DNA of 64,000 bases from Pelagibacteraceae bacterium AG-414-E02 (lineage in GTDB: Bacteria > Pseudomonadota > Alphaproteobacteria > Pelagibacterales > Pelagibacteraceae). Location: the NCBI GenBank assembly GCA_003214615.1, contig QCLK01000001.1, forward strand, positions 248,001 to 312,000, written 5' to 3'. Each line of letters starts with the position of its first letter. The stretch's first letter is position 1. The position numbers and the translations under genes were made by a program. The notes under the pieces are model-generated. The model was not told where the DNA came from, made no database searches, and saw nothing but the letters and a program-made list of their open reading frames with translations. Below, piece by piece: positions 1 to 8,166 of this stretch.

Positions 1-1056
1 ATAATTCCAAATACAAAATTTATATTTAGCCGGTATGATTATCTTTCTTCTTCTTCAAAAGCTTTGTCGAATCATTACAGAAAATTAGTTAACAAACTTT
101 TAGAAAAATATAAAATTTTACCAAAAGATACTGTATTAGATATTGGTTGTAATGATGGAGTTTTATTACAACATTACCCAAAAAATTTTACAAATATAAT
201 AGGCATTGAACCGTCTGATGCCTCAAAACATATAAAACAAAAAAGAATAAAATTGTTAAATAAATTTTTTAACTATAAAACTTCAAAAGAATATTTGAAA
301 AAATTTAGAAAACCTAAGGTCGTTACTATAACAAATGTTCTAGCTCAAATATCTGATTTGAATCAATTTACAAAAAGTTTACAAAATCTCATTAGTAAAG
401 AAACCTTAATTGCTCTGGAATTTCCTTATCTTCCATATATGATAGAAAAGGGATTGTTTGACTTAATTTATCACGAACATTTATCATATTTTTCTTTAAC
501 TCCTTTAAAATTTCTTTTCAAAAAATTTGGTATAAAAATTATCAATTTTGAAAAAATAAATTTTGGTGCATCAGGTCCGGCGCTGAGATTATTTTTGTCA
601 AAAGAAAATTCAAAACATAGAATCTCTAAAAAAGTAATAAAGCAAATTAAATATGAAAAGAAATGGGGAATAAATAAAATAAAAAAATATAAATTGTTTG
701 ATAAAAATACTAATGCAAAAATTAGTAAAATTAAAAAAATTGTTTATAAAAAATACTTACAAGGTTTTAAAATAGGTTGTTTTACTGCATCTGCTAAAGG
801 TAATACATTACTCAATTCTTTAAATCTTAAAAAAAATGTTATTGAGTTTGCTTCTGAAAATAATATCAAAAAAATTGATAAATACACCCCTGGAACACAC
901 ATTAAAATTGTTAGTGATGAAAATTTTCTTAAAAAAAAAATTGATTATGCTATCTTGTTATCATGGAATTATAAAAAGTTTTTTTTATCAAAATCCCTAT
1001 TTAAAAAAAAAGGAGGAAAATTTATTATTCCATTGCCAAAACCGTATATTAAATAA
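1..1056 (+). CDS. C-methyltransferase family protein, 5' end outside window
   Basis: The reading frame is open from the first base of the window, so the gene starts upstream and only its later part is seen. A TTG at 64 opens the longest in-window ORF but is probably not the start, because codons before it fit the family (a YDYLSSSS stretch followed by the helix SNHYRKLVNKLL). The SAM-binding motif VLDIGCNDG lies just downstream, with IIGIEPS after it. The middle EHLSYFSL and the C-terminal half, with GCFTASAKGNTLLN and IDYAILLSWNY, match the C-terminal domain of sugar C-methyltransferases that act on NDP-4-keto-deoxysugars. The expected N-terminal zinc-binding domain would lie outside the window. 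A glycosyltransferase follows 6 bases downstream. The family call is firm; the sugar substrate is unknown. Confidence 0.8.
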   Translation: MIPNTKFIFSRYDYLSSSSKALSNHYRKLVNKLLEKYKILPKDTVLDIGCNDGVLLQHYPKNFTNIIGIEPSDASKHIKQKRIKLLNKFFNYKTSKEYLKKFRKPKVVTITNVLAQISDLNQFTKSLQNLISKETLIALEFPYLPYMIEKGLFDLIYHEHLSYFSLTPLKFLFKKFGIKIINFEKINFGASGPALRLFLSKENSKHRISKKVIKQIKYEKKWGINKIKKYKLFDKNTNAKISKIKKIVYKKYLQGFKIGCFTASAKGNTLLNSLNLKKNVIEFASENNIKKIDKYTPGTHIKIVSDENFLKKKIDYAILLSWNYKKFFLSKSLFKKKGGKFIIPLPKPYIK

Positions 1057-1062
1057 TTAAAT

Positions 1063-1767
1063 ATGAAACTAGATATTGTAATCCCTGTATATAATGAAGA
1101 TGAAAATATTGTCAGTCTTATTAAAAAATTAGATGAGGAGATTGCGTGCAATTTTAAAATTTTAATTTGTTACGACAGTGAATCTGACAGAACTCTAAAA
1201 CATTTAAAAAATAAAAATATAATAAAAAAAGAAATTGTATTTATTAAAAATCCTAGTCAAGGTCCTAACTCAGCTATTATTGAAGGAATTCGTTCTTCAA
1301 CGGCAGAAATAATATTAATTTACATGGCTGATGATTTTGAAAACATTAAATTAATAAACCGTATGATTAACCTAATAGAAGAAGGTAATGATTTAATAAT
1401 ACCAAGTCGTTTTGTGCCAGGAGGTCAAATGCTTGGCGCAAAAAAAATAAAAAAAACTATTACATTAATTGGTTCATATTTAATTTATTATATAGCGAGA
1501 ATACCTTTTAAAGATTGCACAAATGCATTTAAAATGTTTTCAGCAAAATTAAAAAATAAAATTAATTTAGAATCTAAAATTGGATTTACTTTTGCGTTAG
1601 AATTAGTAATAAAATCATATTCTCTAAATTTGAAAATTTTAGAGATTCCCAGTTCTTGGGTCGATCTCGAAAATAGAAAAAGTAACTTTAAAGTATTTAA
1701 GTGGCTTCCCTACTATATTTATTGGCTTACATATGCAGTGGTTAAAAACTTATTTAAAATTAAATAA
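1063..1767 (+). CDS. family 2 glycosyltransferase (DPM1-like)
   Basis: This 234-residue GT-A enzyme opens with the typical first strand LDIVIPVYNEDENI and carries a metal-binding aspartate motif in IYMADDFENI at about residues 89-98. The SQGPNSAIIEGI segment is the conserved region before that motif in polyprenyl-phosphate sugar transferases of the DPM1/DpgS type. One or two hydrophobic stretches lie towards the C-terminus (TLIGSYLIYYIARI and WLPYYIYWLTYAVV). It starts 6 bases after the methyltransferase, so the two are probably cotranscribed. The likely role is transfer of a sugar in surface glycan synthesis; donor and acceptor cannot be read from sequence. Confidence 0.85.
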   Translation: MKLDIVIPVYNEDENIVSLIKKLDEEIACNFKILICYDSESDRTLKHLKNKNIIKKEIVFIKNPSQGPNSAIIEGIRSSTAEIILIYMADDFENIKLINRMINLIEEGNDLIIPSRFVPGGQMLGAKKIKKTITLIGSYLIYYIARIPFKDCTNAFKMFSAKLKNKINLESKIGFTFALELVIKSYSLNLKILEIPSSWVDLENRKSNFKVFKWLPYYIYWLTYAVVKNLFKIK

Positions 1768-1784
1768 TTCTTTACCTAAAATTA

Positions 1785-3137
1785 TTATTTATTAAGAAAT
1801 ATTATCCATTCGTCATAAGATGGAAATGCAAAGTGCTTAAAATAGATTGATCCAATTAAATATATTCCAAAATATCCTATTAAAATAAAATTCGAAGTAG
1901 ATATATTTCTAAAATATATCTCTTTAATATTTGTGTTTATTGTTAAAAAAAATATTATTAATATTAAAGGCTCTACATATTCTTGATATAAAAGCCTTGG
2001 AAATCCATAAATAATAATCATAGGTAATAAAATTGGTAAATTATTCTTTGTATCTTCCTTAAAAAATTGAACCAATATACTAAATCCTATAGAACTAAAA
2101 ATTAAAAGTAATAAAAAATTTTCTTTTTGAATTAAATAGCTTAGTTTTAAAATAGCACCTCCTGCTACTGTGTAGCTACTTAAATAATTTAAAATATTTA
2201 TTTGCCATAAAATAATGAAAATCGCGAAAGCAATAAAAAAACTTTTAGAATATTTTTTAAAAAAATCTTTTAACCCTATGCTTAAAAATTCTGCTATTAA
2301 AATTGGTAATAAATAAAATCCAAAAAAGCTTAATAAAATTGGAAAATTTTTAAAAATATGAATAGGTTTTATCCATCCTCCAATAAATCCTCCGTGGGGA
2401 GCTTCTCCTTCTGGCAAAGAAGGATATACATCGCCCCAAGTCCACATTAGTAAAAATCCTGGTATAGCAAATAAAAAAAGTGAAATGATTGATGTTATAA
2501 TTATTTTTTTATTCACATTATTCAAAAACAAATATACTAAATATGAAATAGGTAGAAAAATAAGTGCTTGTCTAGCATAAAGTGCGCAAGCACTAGTAAA
2601 ACAAAAAAGTATAACATTTGTAATTTTATTACTTTCAGGATTTTTAGATATTTCTTTTTTTATCTCAGTAAAAAAATAAAGTGCTAGAATTAAAAAAAAC
2701 CAACCATAATTTTCATTTTTTCCCCAAAAAGCCGAGGTTCTAAAACAAGGTAAAAGTAAGATTGTTGAAGATATTAGTAAAATATCAGTAGAATGAATAT
2801 GTTGAAAAATTTTTTTAAAAACTATAGCAAAAGTTAAAAAAATAAAAAATGATATTATAGTAGTTGATAGTTGGAAGTTGTTAATGTCATTAGAAAAAGG
2901 ATTGATATATGCATTTAAAAAATGAGAAAACGGAATTGTATAGTCTCGAAATGACCCATAATTTTTTATGGTAAATAAAAAATCTTCTTTAAAACTCTGA
3001 ATTATTGGCCAAGATAATTCATAAAATTCTTTACCACCACCTGCAGAGTTTTCCCTTAAAAAATATCCTAAAAAAAAAGAAAATGATATTAGACAAATAA
3101 TTACAACTTTAAAAAAATTATTTCTATTTAAAAACAT
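1785..3137 (-). CDS. polytopic membrane protein, possible GT-C glycosyltransferase
   Basis: The protein has 450 residues and roughly ten hydrophobic segments spread over its length, with an N-terminal segment (VVIICLISFSFFLGYFL) followed by a polar loop. The general layout, with a long first outer loop containing acidic residues and a later ARQALIFLP segment, recalls GT-C transferases that use lipid-linked sugars, such as the ALG10 type. The resemblance is too weak for a firm family assignment. It runs convergently to the upstream glycosyltransferase with only 17 bases between the stops, and its start lies 40 bases from the pntB stop. I infer a surface-glycan role from context only. Confidence 0.6.
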   Translation of the reverse strand: MFLNRNNFFKVVIICLISFSFFLGYFLRENSAGGGKEFYELSWPIIQSFKEDFLFTIKNYGSFRDYTIPFSHFLNAYINPFSNDINNFQLSTTIISFFIFLTFAIVFKKIFQHIHSTDILLISSTILLLPCFRTSAFWGKNENYGWFFLILALYFFTEIKKEISKNPESNKITNVILFCFTSACALYARQALIFLPISYLVYLFLNNVNKKIIITSIISLFLFAIPGFLLMWTWGDVYPSLPEGEAPHGGFIGGWIKPIHIFKNFPILLSFFGFYLLPILIAEFLSIGLKDFFKKYSKSFFIAFAIFIILWQINILNYLSSYTVAGGAILKLSYLIQKENFLLLLIFSSIGFSILVQFFKEDTKNNLPILLPMIIIYGFPRLLYQEYVEPLILIIFFLTINTNIKEIYFRNISTSNFILIGYFGIYLIGSIYFKHFAFPSYDEWIIFLNK

Positions 3138-3177
3138 GAAAAATTATTTTTTTTCTTATTATATTATCAAAATACAA

Positions 3178-4572
3178 CTAACCAAGATTTTTTACTATCT
3201 CTTCCGTCATTTTTTTGGCATCAGCAAAAAGCATCAAGGTATTATCTCTGTAAAATAGTTCGTTATCAATGCCTGCATACCCAGGCGACAAACTTCTTTT
3301 TACAAAAAGCACTGATTTTGATTTTTCAACATCTAGTATTGGCATGCCATAAATGGGGCTTTGTGGATCTGTTTTGGCTACTGGATTAGTAACATCATTC
3401 GCTCCAATTATAAACGCAACATCTGTGCTAGCAAAATCATTATTTATATTTTCTTGTTCAAAAACTTCATCGTAAGGAACATTAGCTTCTGCTAATAAAA
3501 CATTCATGTGACCGGGCATTCTCCCTGCAACTGGGTGAACTGCATAGGAGACTTTAATTCCGTTTTTCTTTAAACAATCAGCCATTTCTCTCACAGCATG
3601 CTGGGCTTGAGCAACAGCCATTCCATAACCTGGCACAATTATTACTGAAGAAGCATTTTTCATAAGAAATGCTGCGTCTTCTGAATTTCCGCTTTTAACA
3701 GGCTTTTTGGTTTTATCTTTTTGTTGTGCAGAATTTGTACCTCCAAATCCACCTAAAATTACACTAAAAAAAGATCGATTCATTCCCTTACACATTATGT
3801 AAGACAAAATTGCTCCTGAAGAACCAACTAAAGCTCCAGTAATAATTAAGGCAGTATTTTCTAGGGTAAAACCGATTCCAGCAGCAGCCCATCCAGAATA
3901 AGAATTTAGCATTGAAATAACTACCGGCATATCTGCGCCTCCAATTGGTATAATCAATAAAAGTCCTACTAAAAAAGATATTGCAATCATGCTCCAAAAG
4001 AAACTGTCTGATTGATTTTTACAAAGGTAAAAAATCAGAACTATAATTGTTAAACCTAGTAATAAATTAATATAGTGTTGTCCTTTAAAGGTAATTGGCG
4101 AACCCGACATTATTCCCCGGAGTTTTAAAAAAGCTATTATCGAACCAGAAAAAGTGATAGCTCCCACTGCAGCTCCAATTGACATTTCAATCAAACTCGA
4201 AAGTTTAATATCTCCTGGTAAACCAAGATTAAATGCCAGCGGGTTCAAAAAAGCTGATATTGCTACAAAAACTGCAGCAAGACCTACAAGACTATGAAAG
4301 CCAGCAACTAATTCTGGCATTGCTGTCATTGGTATTTTATACGCAATAAAAGCTCCTACTGATCCGCCTGCAAGCAAGAAAATTAAAACATAAATAAAAC
4401 CACTAGAAAAATTTCCTATAGACAAAAAAGTTACAGTTATAGCAATTAACATTCCTAAAATTCCAAATAAATTTCCTCTTCTAGATGTTCCAGGGGATGA
4501 TAATCCTCTTAAAGCTAAAATAAATAATACACCCGAAATTAGGTAAAATATTGCTGATAAATTTGCTGACAT
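3178..4572 (-). CDS. pntB: NAD(P) transhydrogenase subunit beta
   Basis: This is the beta subunit of the proton-translocating NAD(P) transhydrogenase, which uses the proton gradient to reduce NADP+ with NADH in the inner membrane. The 464 residues match the usual length. The N-terminal half is a bundle of about nine hydrophobic segments; the C-terminal third is the NADP(H)-binding domain III, recognisable from IIVPGYGMAVAQAQH and the following YAVHPVAGRMPGHMNVLL. It is the last gene of a compact rpmJ-pntAA-pntAB-pntB run, 2 bases after pntAB. The block is typical housekeeping and marks the conserved flank of the island. Confidence 0.97.
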   Translation of the reverse strand: MSANLSAIFYLISGVLFILALRGLSSPGTSRRGNLFGILGMLIAITVTFLSIGNFSSGFIYVLIFLLAGGSVGAFIAYKIPMTAMPELVAGFHSLVGLAAVFVAISAFLNPLAFNLGLPGDIKLSSLIEMSIGAAVGAITFSGSIIAFLKLRGIMSGSPITFKGQHYINLLLGLTIIVLIFYLCKNQSDSFFWSMIAISFLVGLLLIIPIGGADMPVVISMLNSYSGWAAAGIGFTLENTALIITGALVGSSGAILSYIMCKGMNRSFFSVILGGFGGTNSAQQKDKTKKPVKSGNSEDAAFLMKNASSVIIVPGYGMAVAQAQHAVREMADCLKKNGIKVSYAVHPVAGRMPGHMNVLLAEANVPYDEVFEQENINNDFASTDVAFIIGANDVTNPVAKTDPQSPIYGMPILDVEKSKSVLFVKRSLSPGYAGIDNELFYRDNTLMLFADAKKMTEEIVKNLG

Positions 4573-4574
4573 AT

Positions 4575-4883
4575 CTATTTATTCTTCTTTTTCTTTTTAT
4601 ACATTTGAAGCATTCTTTGAGTTACTAAAAAACCCCCAAAAATATTTATCGCTGCTAAAAATATTGCTAAAAAACCAAATATATTTGATGTATCAAAAAT
4701 GCTTTCTATATTACCTGACAGTCCAGCAATAATAGCTCCGACTATAATAACTGATGAAATTGCATTTGTTACTGACATTAAAGGTGTATGCAAAGAAGGT
4801 GTAACACTCCAAACAACATAATATCCTACAAATATTGATAATATAAAAATGCTTAATCTAAATATAAATGGATCAATTTCCAT
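4575..4883 (-). CDS. pntAB: NAD(P) transhydrogenase subunit alpha part 2 (membrane part)
   Basis: At 102 residues this is the membrane part of the alpha subunit, encoded separately as in Rhodospirillum rubrum and other alphaproteobacteria. It shows about three hydrophobic helices and the signature VTPSLHTPLMSVTNAISSVIIVGA-type region typical of this subunit, ending in a lysine-rich tail. It sits 2 bases downstream of pntAA and 2 bases upstream of pntB, as expected for a complex made in fixed proportion. Confidence 0.95.
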   Translation of the reverse strand: MEIDPFIFRLSIFILSIFVGYYVVWSVTPSLHTPLMSVTNAISSVIIVGAIIAGLSGNIESIFDTSNIFGFLAIFLAAINIFGGFLVTQRMLQMYKKKKKNK

Positions 4884-4885
4884 GA

Positions 4886-5986
4886 TTAAAGTTCTTTTGT
4901 AATTAAAGTTTTGCTCACAATTTCATCTTCTTCATTAAGAAAAATAGATTTTTTTTTCTTATCATATAAATTATACACAAAGTTAAATAAATTTTTTGCA
5001 TATAAATTTGACGCTGTTAACGGCAAATTATTTAATATATTTTTTACACCCATCACTTTAACACCATTTACTAAATTTACTTTATCTGCTTCAGAAAATG
5101 CTGAGTTACCCCCTTGGCCAACCGCCAAGTCATAAATAATTGAGCCTGGTTTCATACTTTTCACCATATCTTCTGAAATAATTCTTGGTGCCTTTTTTCC
5201 GGGTATTAAAGCAGTACAAATAATAATATCATTTTTTTTAACAGCATTTTTTAATAAATCAGTCTGCTTTTTTTTAAAACTTTCGTCAGCTTCTTTTGCA
5301 TACCCTTCTTTTGTTTCCAAATTTTCAGCGCCTTCCACTGATAAAAATTTACCTCCCAAGCTTTCAACTTGTTCTTTTGCAATAATTCTAACATCTGTTG
5401 CTGAAACTATTCCGCCTAATCTCTTGGCGGTAGCTATAGCTTGAAGTCCAGCAACGCCTGCACCAATAACTAAAACTTTTGCAGGTGTAATTGTTCCTGC
5501 TGCAGTCATCATCATTGGAACCGCCTTTTCAAATGCTTCTACTGACTCTATAACTGCTCGATAGCCAGCTAAATTTGCCTGAGATGATAAGACATCCATT
5601 GATTGTGCTCTTGTAATTCTTGGAAGTGAGTTAAGAGAAAAAATTTTAATATCTTTTTTAATAAGTTTATTAATTATTTCTTTATTTGAAAAATCGTCAA
5701 ATTGTCCAATTAATATGGATTGATTTTTTATTAAATTAGCTTGATCATTTGACAGGCAGTTAACTCTTAAAACTATTTCTGATTTCTCTAAGACTTCTTT
5801 TGAAGAATTAACTAAACTTGCACCATTATCCTTGTATTCTTCATCTCTTATACCAAGGTGATTGCCATAGTTTTTTTCGAGATAAATAGAAAAATCTAAA
5901 TCTTTATATTTTTTTACTACATCGGGAGTAACAGAAATTCTTTTTTCCGCAGCAAGATCTTCTTTAACAGATCCAATAATTTTCAT
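4886..5986 (-). CDS. pntAA: NAD(P) transhydrogenase subunit alpha part 1 (NAD-binding)
   Basis: This 366-residue protein is the soluble NAD(H)-binding domain I of transhydrogenase, related to alanine dehydrogenase. The start [21 protein letters not shown] is characteristic, with the RVSVTP-like substrate motif, and the Rossmann glycine motif VLVIGAGVAGLQAIATAKRLG-like stretch lies near residue 170. AVGQGGNSAFSE is present in the last third. The ATG overlaps the rpmJ stop by one base (TAATG), so translation is probably coupled. The short C-terminus shows that the membrane part is carried by the next gene. Confidence 0.96.
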   Translation of the reverse strand: MKIIGSVKEDLAAEKRISVTPDVVKKYKDLDFSIYLEKNYGNHLGIRDEEYKDNGASLVNSSKEVLEKSEIVLRVNCLSNDQANLIKNQSILIGQFDDFSNKEIINKLIKKDIKIFSLNSLPRITRAQSMDVLSSQANLAGYRAVIESVEAFEKAVPMMMTAAGTITPAKVLVIGAGVAGLQAIATAKRLGGIVSATDVRIIAKEQVESLGGKFLSVEGAENLETKEGYAKEADESFKKKQTDLLKNAVKKNDIIICTALIPGKKAPRIISEDMVKSMKPGSIIYDLAVGQGGNSAFSEADKVNLVNGVKVMGVKNILNNLPLTASNLYAKNLFNFVYNLYDKKKKSIFLNEEDEIVSKTLITKEL

Positions 5987-6111
5987 TATCTTTGTCTTGC
6001 TTTGTATTTTGGGTTTTTTTTATTAATTATATAAATACGACCTCTTCTTCGTACAAGTTTTGAATTCATGTCTCTTTTTTTATGTGATTTTAGTGAGCTT
6101 ACTATTTTCAT
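5986..6111 (-). CDS. rpmJ: 50S ribosomal protein L36
   Basis: This 41-residue protein begins [20 protein letters not shown] and continues with [20 protein letters not shown], a textbook L36. It is the cysteine-free form found in many alphaproteobacteria, lacking the zinc-binding cysteines. The open frame extends upstream to 6255, but that extension runs through the 5S rRNA gene, so the internal ATG at 6111 is the true start. It lies 28 bases downstream of the 5S gene on the same strand and overlaps pntAA by one base. Confidence 0.95.
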   Translation of the reverse strand: MKIVSSLKSHKKRDMNSKLVRRRGRIYIINKKNPKYKARQR

Positions 6112-6139
6112 AATTAAATTAAGTTTTAGTTTTTTTTGT

Positions 6140-6254
6140 GCCGGCAACGTCCTACTCTCCCATGTCTTAAGACAAAGTACCATCGGCGCTGAAGGGCTTG
6201 ACTTCCGAGTTCGGAATGGGATCGGGTATTGCCCCTTCGCAATAATCACCGGCA
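6140..6254 (-). rRNA. rrf: 5S ribosomal RNA
   Basis: Read on the minus strand the segment begins TGCCGGTGATTATTGCG, contains the universal CCCGATCCCATTCCGAACTC and the late GGGAGAGTAGG, and ends GTTGCCGGCA. The 5' TGCCGG pairs with the 3' CCGGCA to close helix I, and the length of about 115 bases is normal. The sequence pattern is alphaproteobacterial. No 23S or 16S gene lies on either side: upstream (higher coordinates) are a YqgE-family gene, tRNA-Val and a large polysaccharide island, so the 5S is unlinked from its usual operon inside this window. The ends are estimated from the helix and may be off by a few bases. Confidence 0.97.
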
Positions 6255-6259
6255 AATAG

Positions 6260-6288
6260 GGTATATATTTATTAAAGTTTTTTGTAAA
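6260..6288 (-). promoter_or_regulatory. candidate sigma-70 promoter for 5S rRNA
   Basis: On the minus strand TTTACA (6283-6288) and TATACC (6260-6265) are separated by exactly 17 bases, placing initiation at about the first base of the 5S gene. A lone 5S gene needs its own promoter unless it is read from far upstream. The -10 box is imperfect, and another TTGTCA at 6308-6313 sits slightly further upstream, so the choice of box is uncertain. Confidence 0.35.
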
Positions 6289-6364
6289 TAGATAAAATGC
6301 TGAAAAATGACAAACGTAGCCCAGATCAATAGTGAGTTTAATAAATATGTTGTAGAATTTGTTA

Positions 6365-7000
6365 ATGAAAAACTTTCTAAAAATTTTAGTTGTTGGTCTG
6401 TTATTTAATTACTGCCTTTTTGCAAAAGCAGAAGATTCATCAGAGAATTATTTAAAAGGTAAATTTTATACTAGTGTTAAAAATCATTTACTAATTGCTT
6501 CTAACAAGATGAATGATGATAGATTTAAAAAAACTGTAATTGTTATACTTGAAAGTGATAAAGAAGGAGCTTGGGGTTTTGTAATAAATAAACCTATTGG
6601 CACAATCCCAATAGCACTTCTCGTGGATCCTTCTCAAAGCTCACCTGAGGAAAGAGATAAATTATATAATATCAAAATGCCTGTCTTGTGGGGTGGGCCC
6701 GTTGAAACAAATGAAATTTATATACTACATTCAAAAGAATATAAAAGTGTAACAAGTAAAAAATATGAAAGTATTTCGGTAAGTAGGGATTACAAAATTT
6801 TATTAGATATAATAAAAAAAAAAGGACCAAAAAATATTCTGATTGTTATGGGATATTCTGGTTGGGGCCCAGGTCAGCTTGAAGGAGAAATGGAACAAGA
6901 CCATTGGGTATTATCAAATATTGATCTTGATATAATTTTTGGAAAAAAATCGAAAGAAAAATGGAAAAAAGCTTATAAAAATAGTTTTATCCGTTTATAA
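6365..7000 (+). CDS. YqgE/AlgH family protein (UPF0301) with signal peptide
   Basis: The 211-residue protein matches the DUF179/YqgE family: [20 protein letters not shown] near the start, [18 protein letters not shown] and [14 protein letters not shown]. The unusual part is the N-terminus, [24 protein letters not shown], a good Sec signal peptide with a likely AKA cleavage site, whereas family members are generally regarded as cytoplasmic. I chose the ATG at 6365 over a TTG two codons upstream. The gene is divergent from the 5S gene and ends 5 bases before the tRNA-Val 3' end, which faces it. The biochemical function of the family is not established. Confidence 0.88.
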   Translation: MKNFLKILVVGLLFNYCLFAKAEDSSENYLKGKFYTSVKNHLLIASNKMNDDRFKKTVIVILESDKEGAWGFVINKPIGTIPIALLVDPSQSSPEERDKLYNIKMPVLWGGPVETNEIYILHSKEYKSVTSKKYESISVSRDYKILLDIIKKKGPKNILIVMGYSGWGPGQLEGEMEQDHWVLSNIDLDIIFGKKSKEKWKKAYKNSFIRL

Positions 7001-7005
7001 ATAAG

Positions 7006-7080
7006 TGGTGGGTATGGCTAGGATCGAACTAGCGACCTCTACGATGTCAACGTAGCGTTCTACCACTGAACTACACACCC
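7006..7080 (-). tRNA. tRNA-Val (anticodon GAC)
   Basis: On the minus strand the acceptor stem GGGTGTG pairs with CATACCC (one G-T pair). A D arm GTTC-AGTGGTA-GAAC, an anticodon arm CTACG-TTGACAT-CGTAG with GAC in the loop, and a T arm CTAG-bearing stem around TTCGATC complete the cloverleaf. The discriminator A is followed by an encoded CCA (7006-7008). The gene stands at the edge between the conserved block and the polysaccharide island that starts 28 bases away. Confidence 0.97.
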
Positions 7081-7099
7081 AAATTTGTTAAAGGTATAG

Positions 7100-7128
7100 A
7101 TTATATTTTACTGTATTCTCTTCCTCAA
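7100..7128 (-). promoter_or_regulatory. promoter of tRNA-Val
   Basis: A perfect TATAAT (7100-7105) lies exactly 17 bases from TTGAGG (7123-7128) on the minus strand, placing initiation near 7093, about 13 bases before the mature tRNA. The -35 box and most of the spacer overlap the end of the upstream WecA-like gene, so the tRNA can be transcribed independently of the island. Confidence 0.6.
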
Positions 7129-8166
7129 CACTTCGTAAAAATAAATATAAACTAATAGCAAAATAAAAAAATAATATCTGCAGAATAACCCATTATGCAT
7201 AAAAATAAATGCAGGGGTAACCAACAATAAAAACATTATATTTATGTAAATTGAGACTTGGTAATTCGAATTAGATTTTGAACGATTTTTTTTAAATAAG
7301 AATTTGAAAAAAATCATATGCATGTGTTTACTATCTGGTAATAATGGACTTTGCTTGGCAATAAAAATTTTTCTGAAAAAAGAAAAAAAAACTTCAAAAA
7401 ATAAATAAATTAATAAAATGCAAAAAAAGAAGGGAGAAATTTCTGGATTTAATATACTTGTTTTTATAATAGATATAGCTATTAATGTTCCAAAGAGATA
7501 AGCTCCACTATCACCTAAAAACATTTTAGCCTTCGGAAAATTAAATTTAAGAAAAACTAATACAGATAAAATAATGAAAAATAAAATATATGCTAGGCCA
7601 TTATTATCATTAATTAAATTTATAATAAATAAAGCCACAAAAATAATTAAAGCATGAATTCCTAATAAACCGTTAAATCCATCAATAAGATTTGAACCAT
7701 TAATAATGAATAAAAAACACAAGATAACAAAAATTAGTGAAAAAATATCAATTGTCAAAAGATGATTTAAAAATGTCAATCCAGTTTTTTCAATGTAAAA
7801 CTCATTAGATATTACCAAAAATACTAACATTGAAATCATGGCTAAAAGTCTAAATTTTGGTGCAATTTTTATTTTAAAATCATCTAACAAACCCAAAATA
7901 AAAAAAAATGTACAGAATGAAGTGTATTCAGGAAAATATACATTTTTTAAAAAATAGAGATATAAAAAAGCCATAGATAATGAAAAAAAAATTGCTACAC
8001 CTCCCAATCGATAAGTAGAAATTTCATGGAACGCTTGTGGTTTTTGATAATCGTTATCAGCTAGCAAATTAGATTTTGATCTATAAAAAAATAACAGAAT
8101 ATATTTATTTAAAAAATAACTAAAAAATAATAACAATAAAGAAAATATAATATTACTTAATTCCAT
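7108..8166 (-). CDS. polyprenyl-phosphate sugar-1-phosphate transferase (WecA/MraY-type)
   Basis: This 352-residue membrane protein belongs to the glycosyl transferase 4 family that moves a HexNAc-1-phosphate from UDP-sugar to undecaprenyl phosphate and so starts O-antigen or similar glycans. Diagnostic motifs occur in order: GLLDDF with the catalytic aspartate pair (about residue 92), NGSNLIDGFNGLLG (about 155), FLGDSGAYLFG (about 216), and the cytoplasmic PDSKHMHMIFF loop replacing the usual DRRHLHH-like motif. About ten hydrophobic helices are spread along the chain. It overlaps the upstream glycosyltransferase by 14 bases. It is probably the initiating enzyme for part of this island; WecA versus a relative (WbpL, WbcO) cannot be decided. 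Confidence 0.9.
   Translation of the reverse strand: MELSNIIFSLLLLFFSYFLNKYILLFFYRSKSNLLADNDYQKPQAFHEISTYRLGGVAIFFSLSMAFLYLYFLKNVYFPEYTSFCTFFFILGLLDDFKIKIAPKFRLLAMISMLVFLVISNEFYIEKTGLTFLNHLLTIDIFSLIFVILCFLFIINGSNLIDGFNGLLGIHALIIFVALFIINLINDNNGLAYILFFIILSVLVFLKFNFPKAKMFLGDSGAYLFGTLIAISIIKTSILNPEISPFFFCILLIYLFFEVFFSFFRKIFIAKQSPLLPDSKHMHMIFFKFLFKKNRSKSNSNYQVSIYINIMFLLLVTPAFIFMHNGLFCRYYFFILLLVYIYFYEVLRKRIQ

Noticed and set aside
969-1151. Many 60-120 residue ORFs antisense to longer genes
   Set aside because: They are shadows of real genes in other frames, with no domain or conserved motif.
5986-6255. 89-residue ORF extending rpmJ upstream
   Set aside because: Its first 48 residues are translated from the 5S rRNA gene; the real protein starts at the internal ATG at 6111.
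6285-6313. Second candidate 5S promoter, TTGTCA with a TATTTA at 17 bases
   Set aside because: The -10 lacks the final T of the consensus, and the nearer TTTACA/TATACC pair fits the 5S start better.
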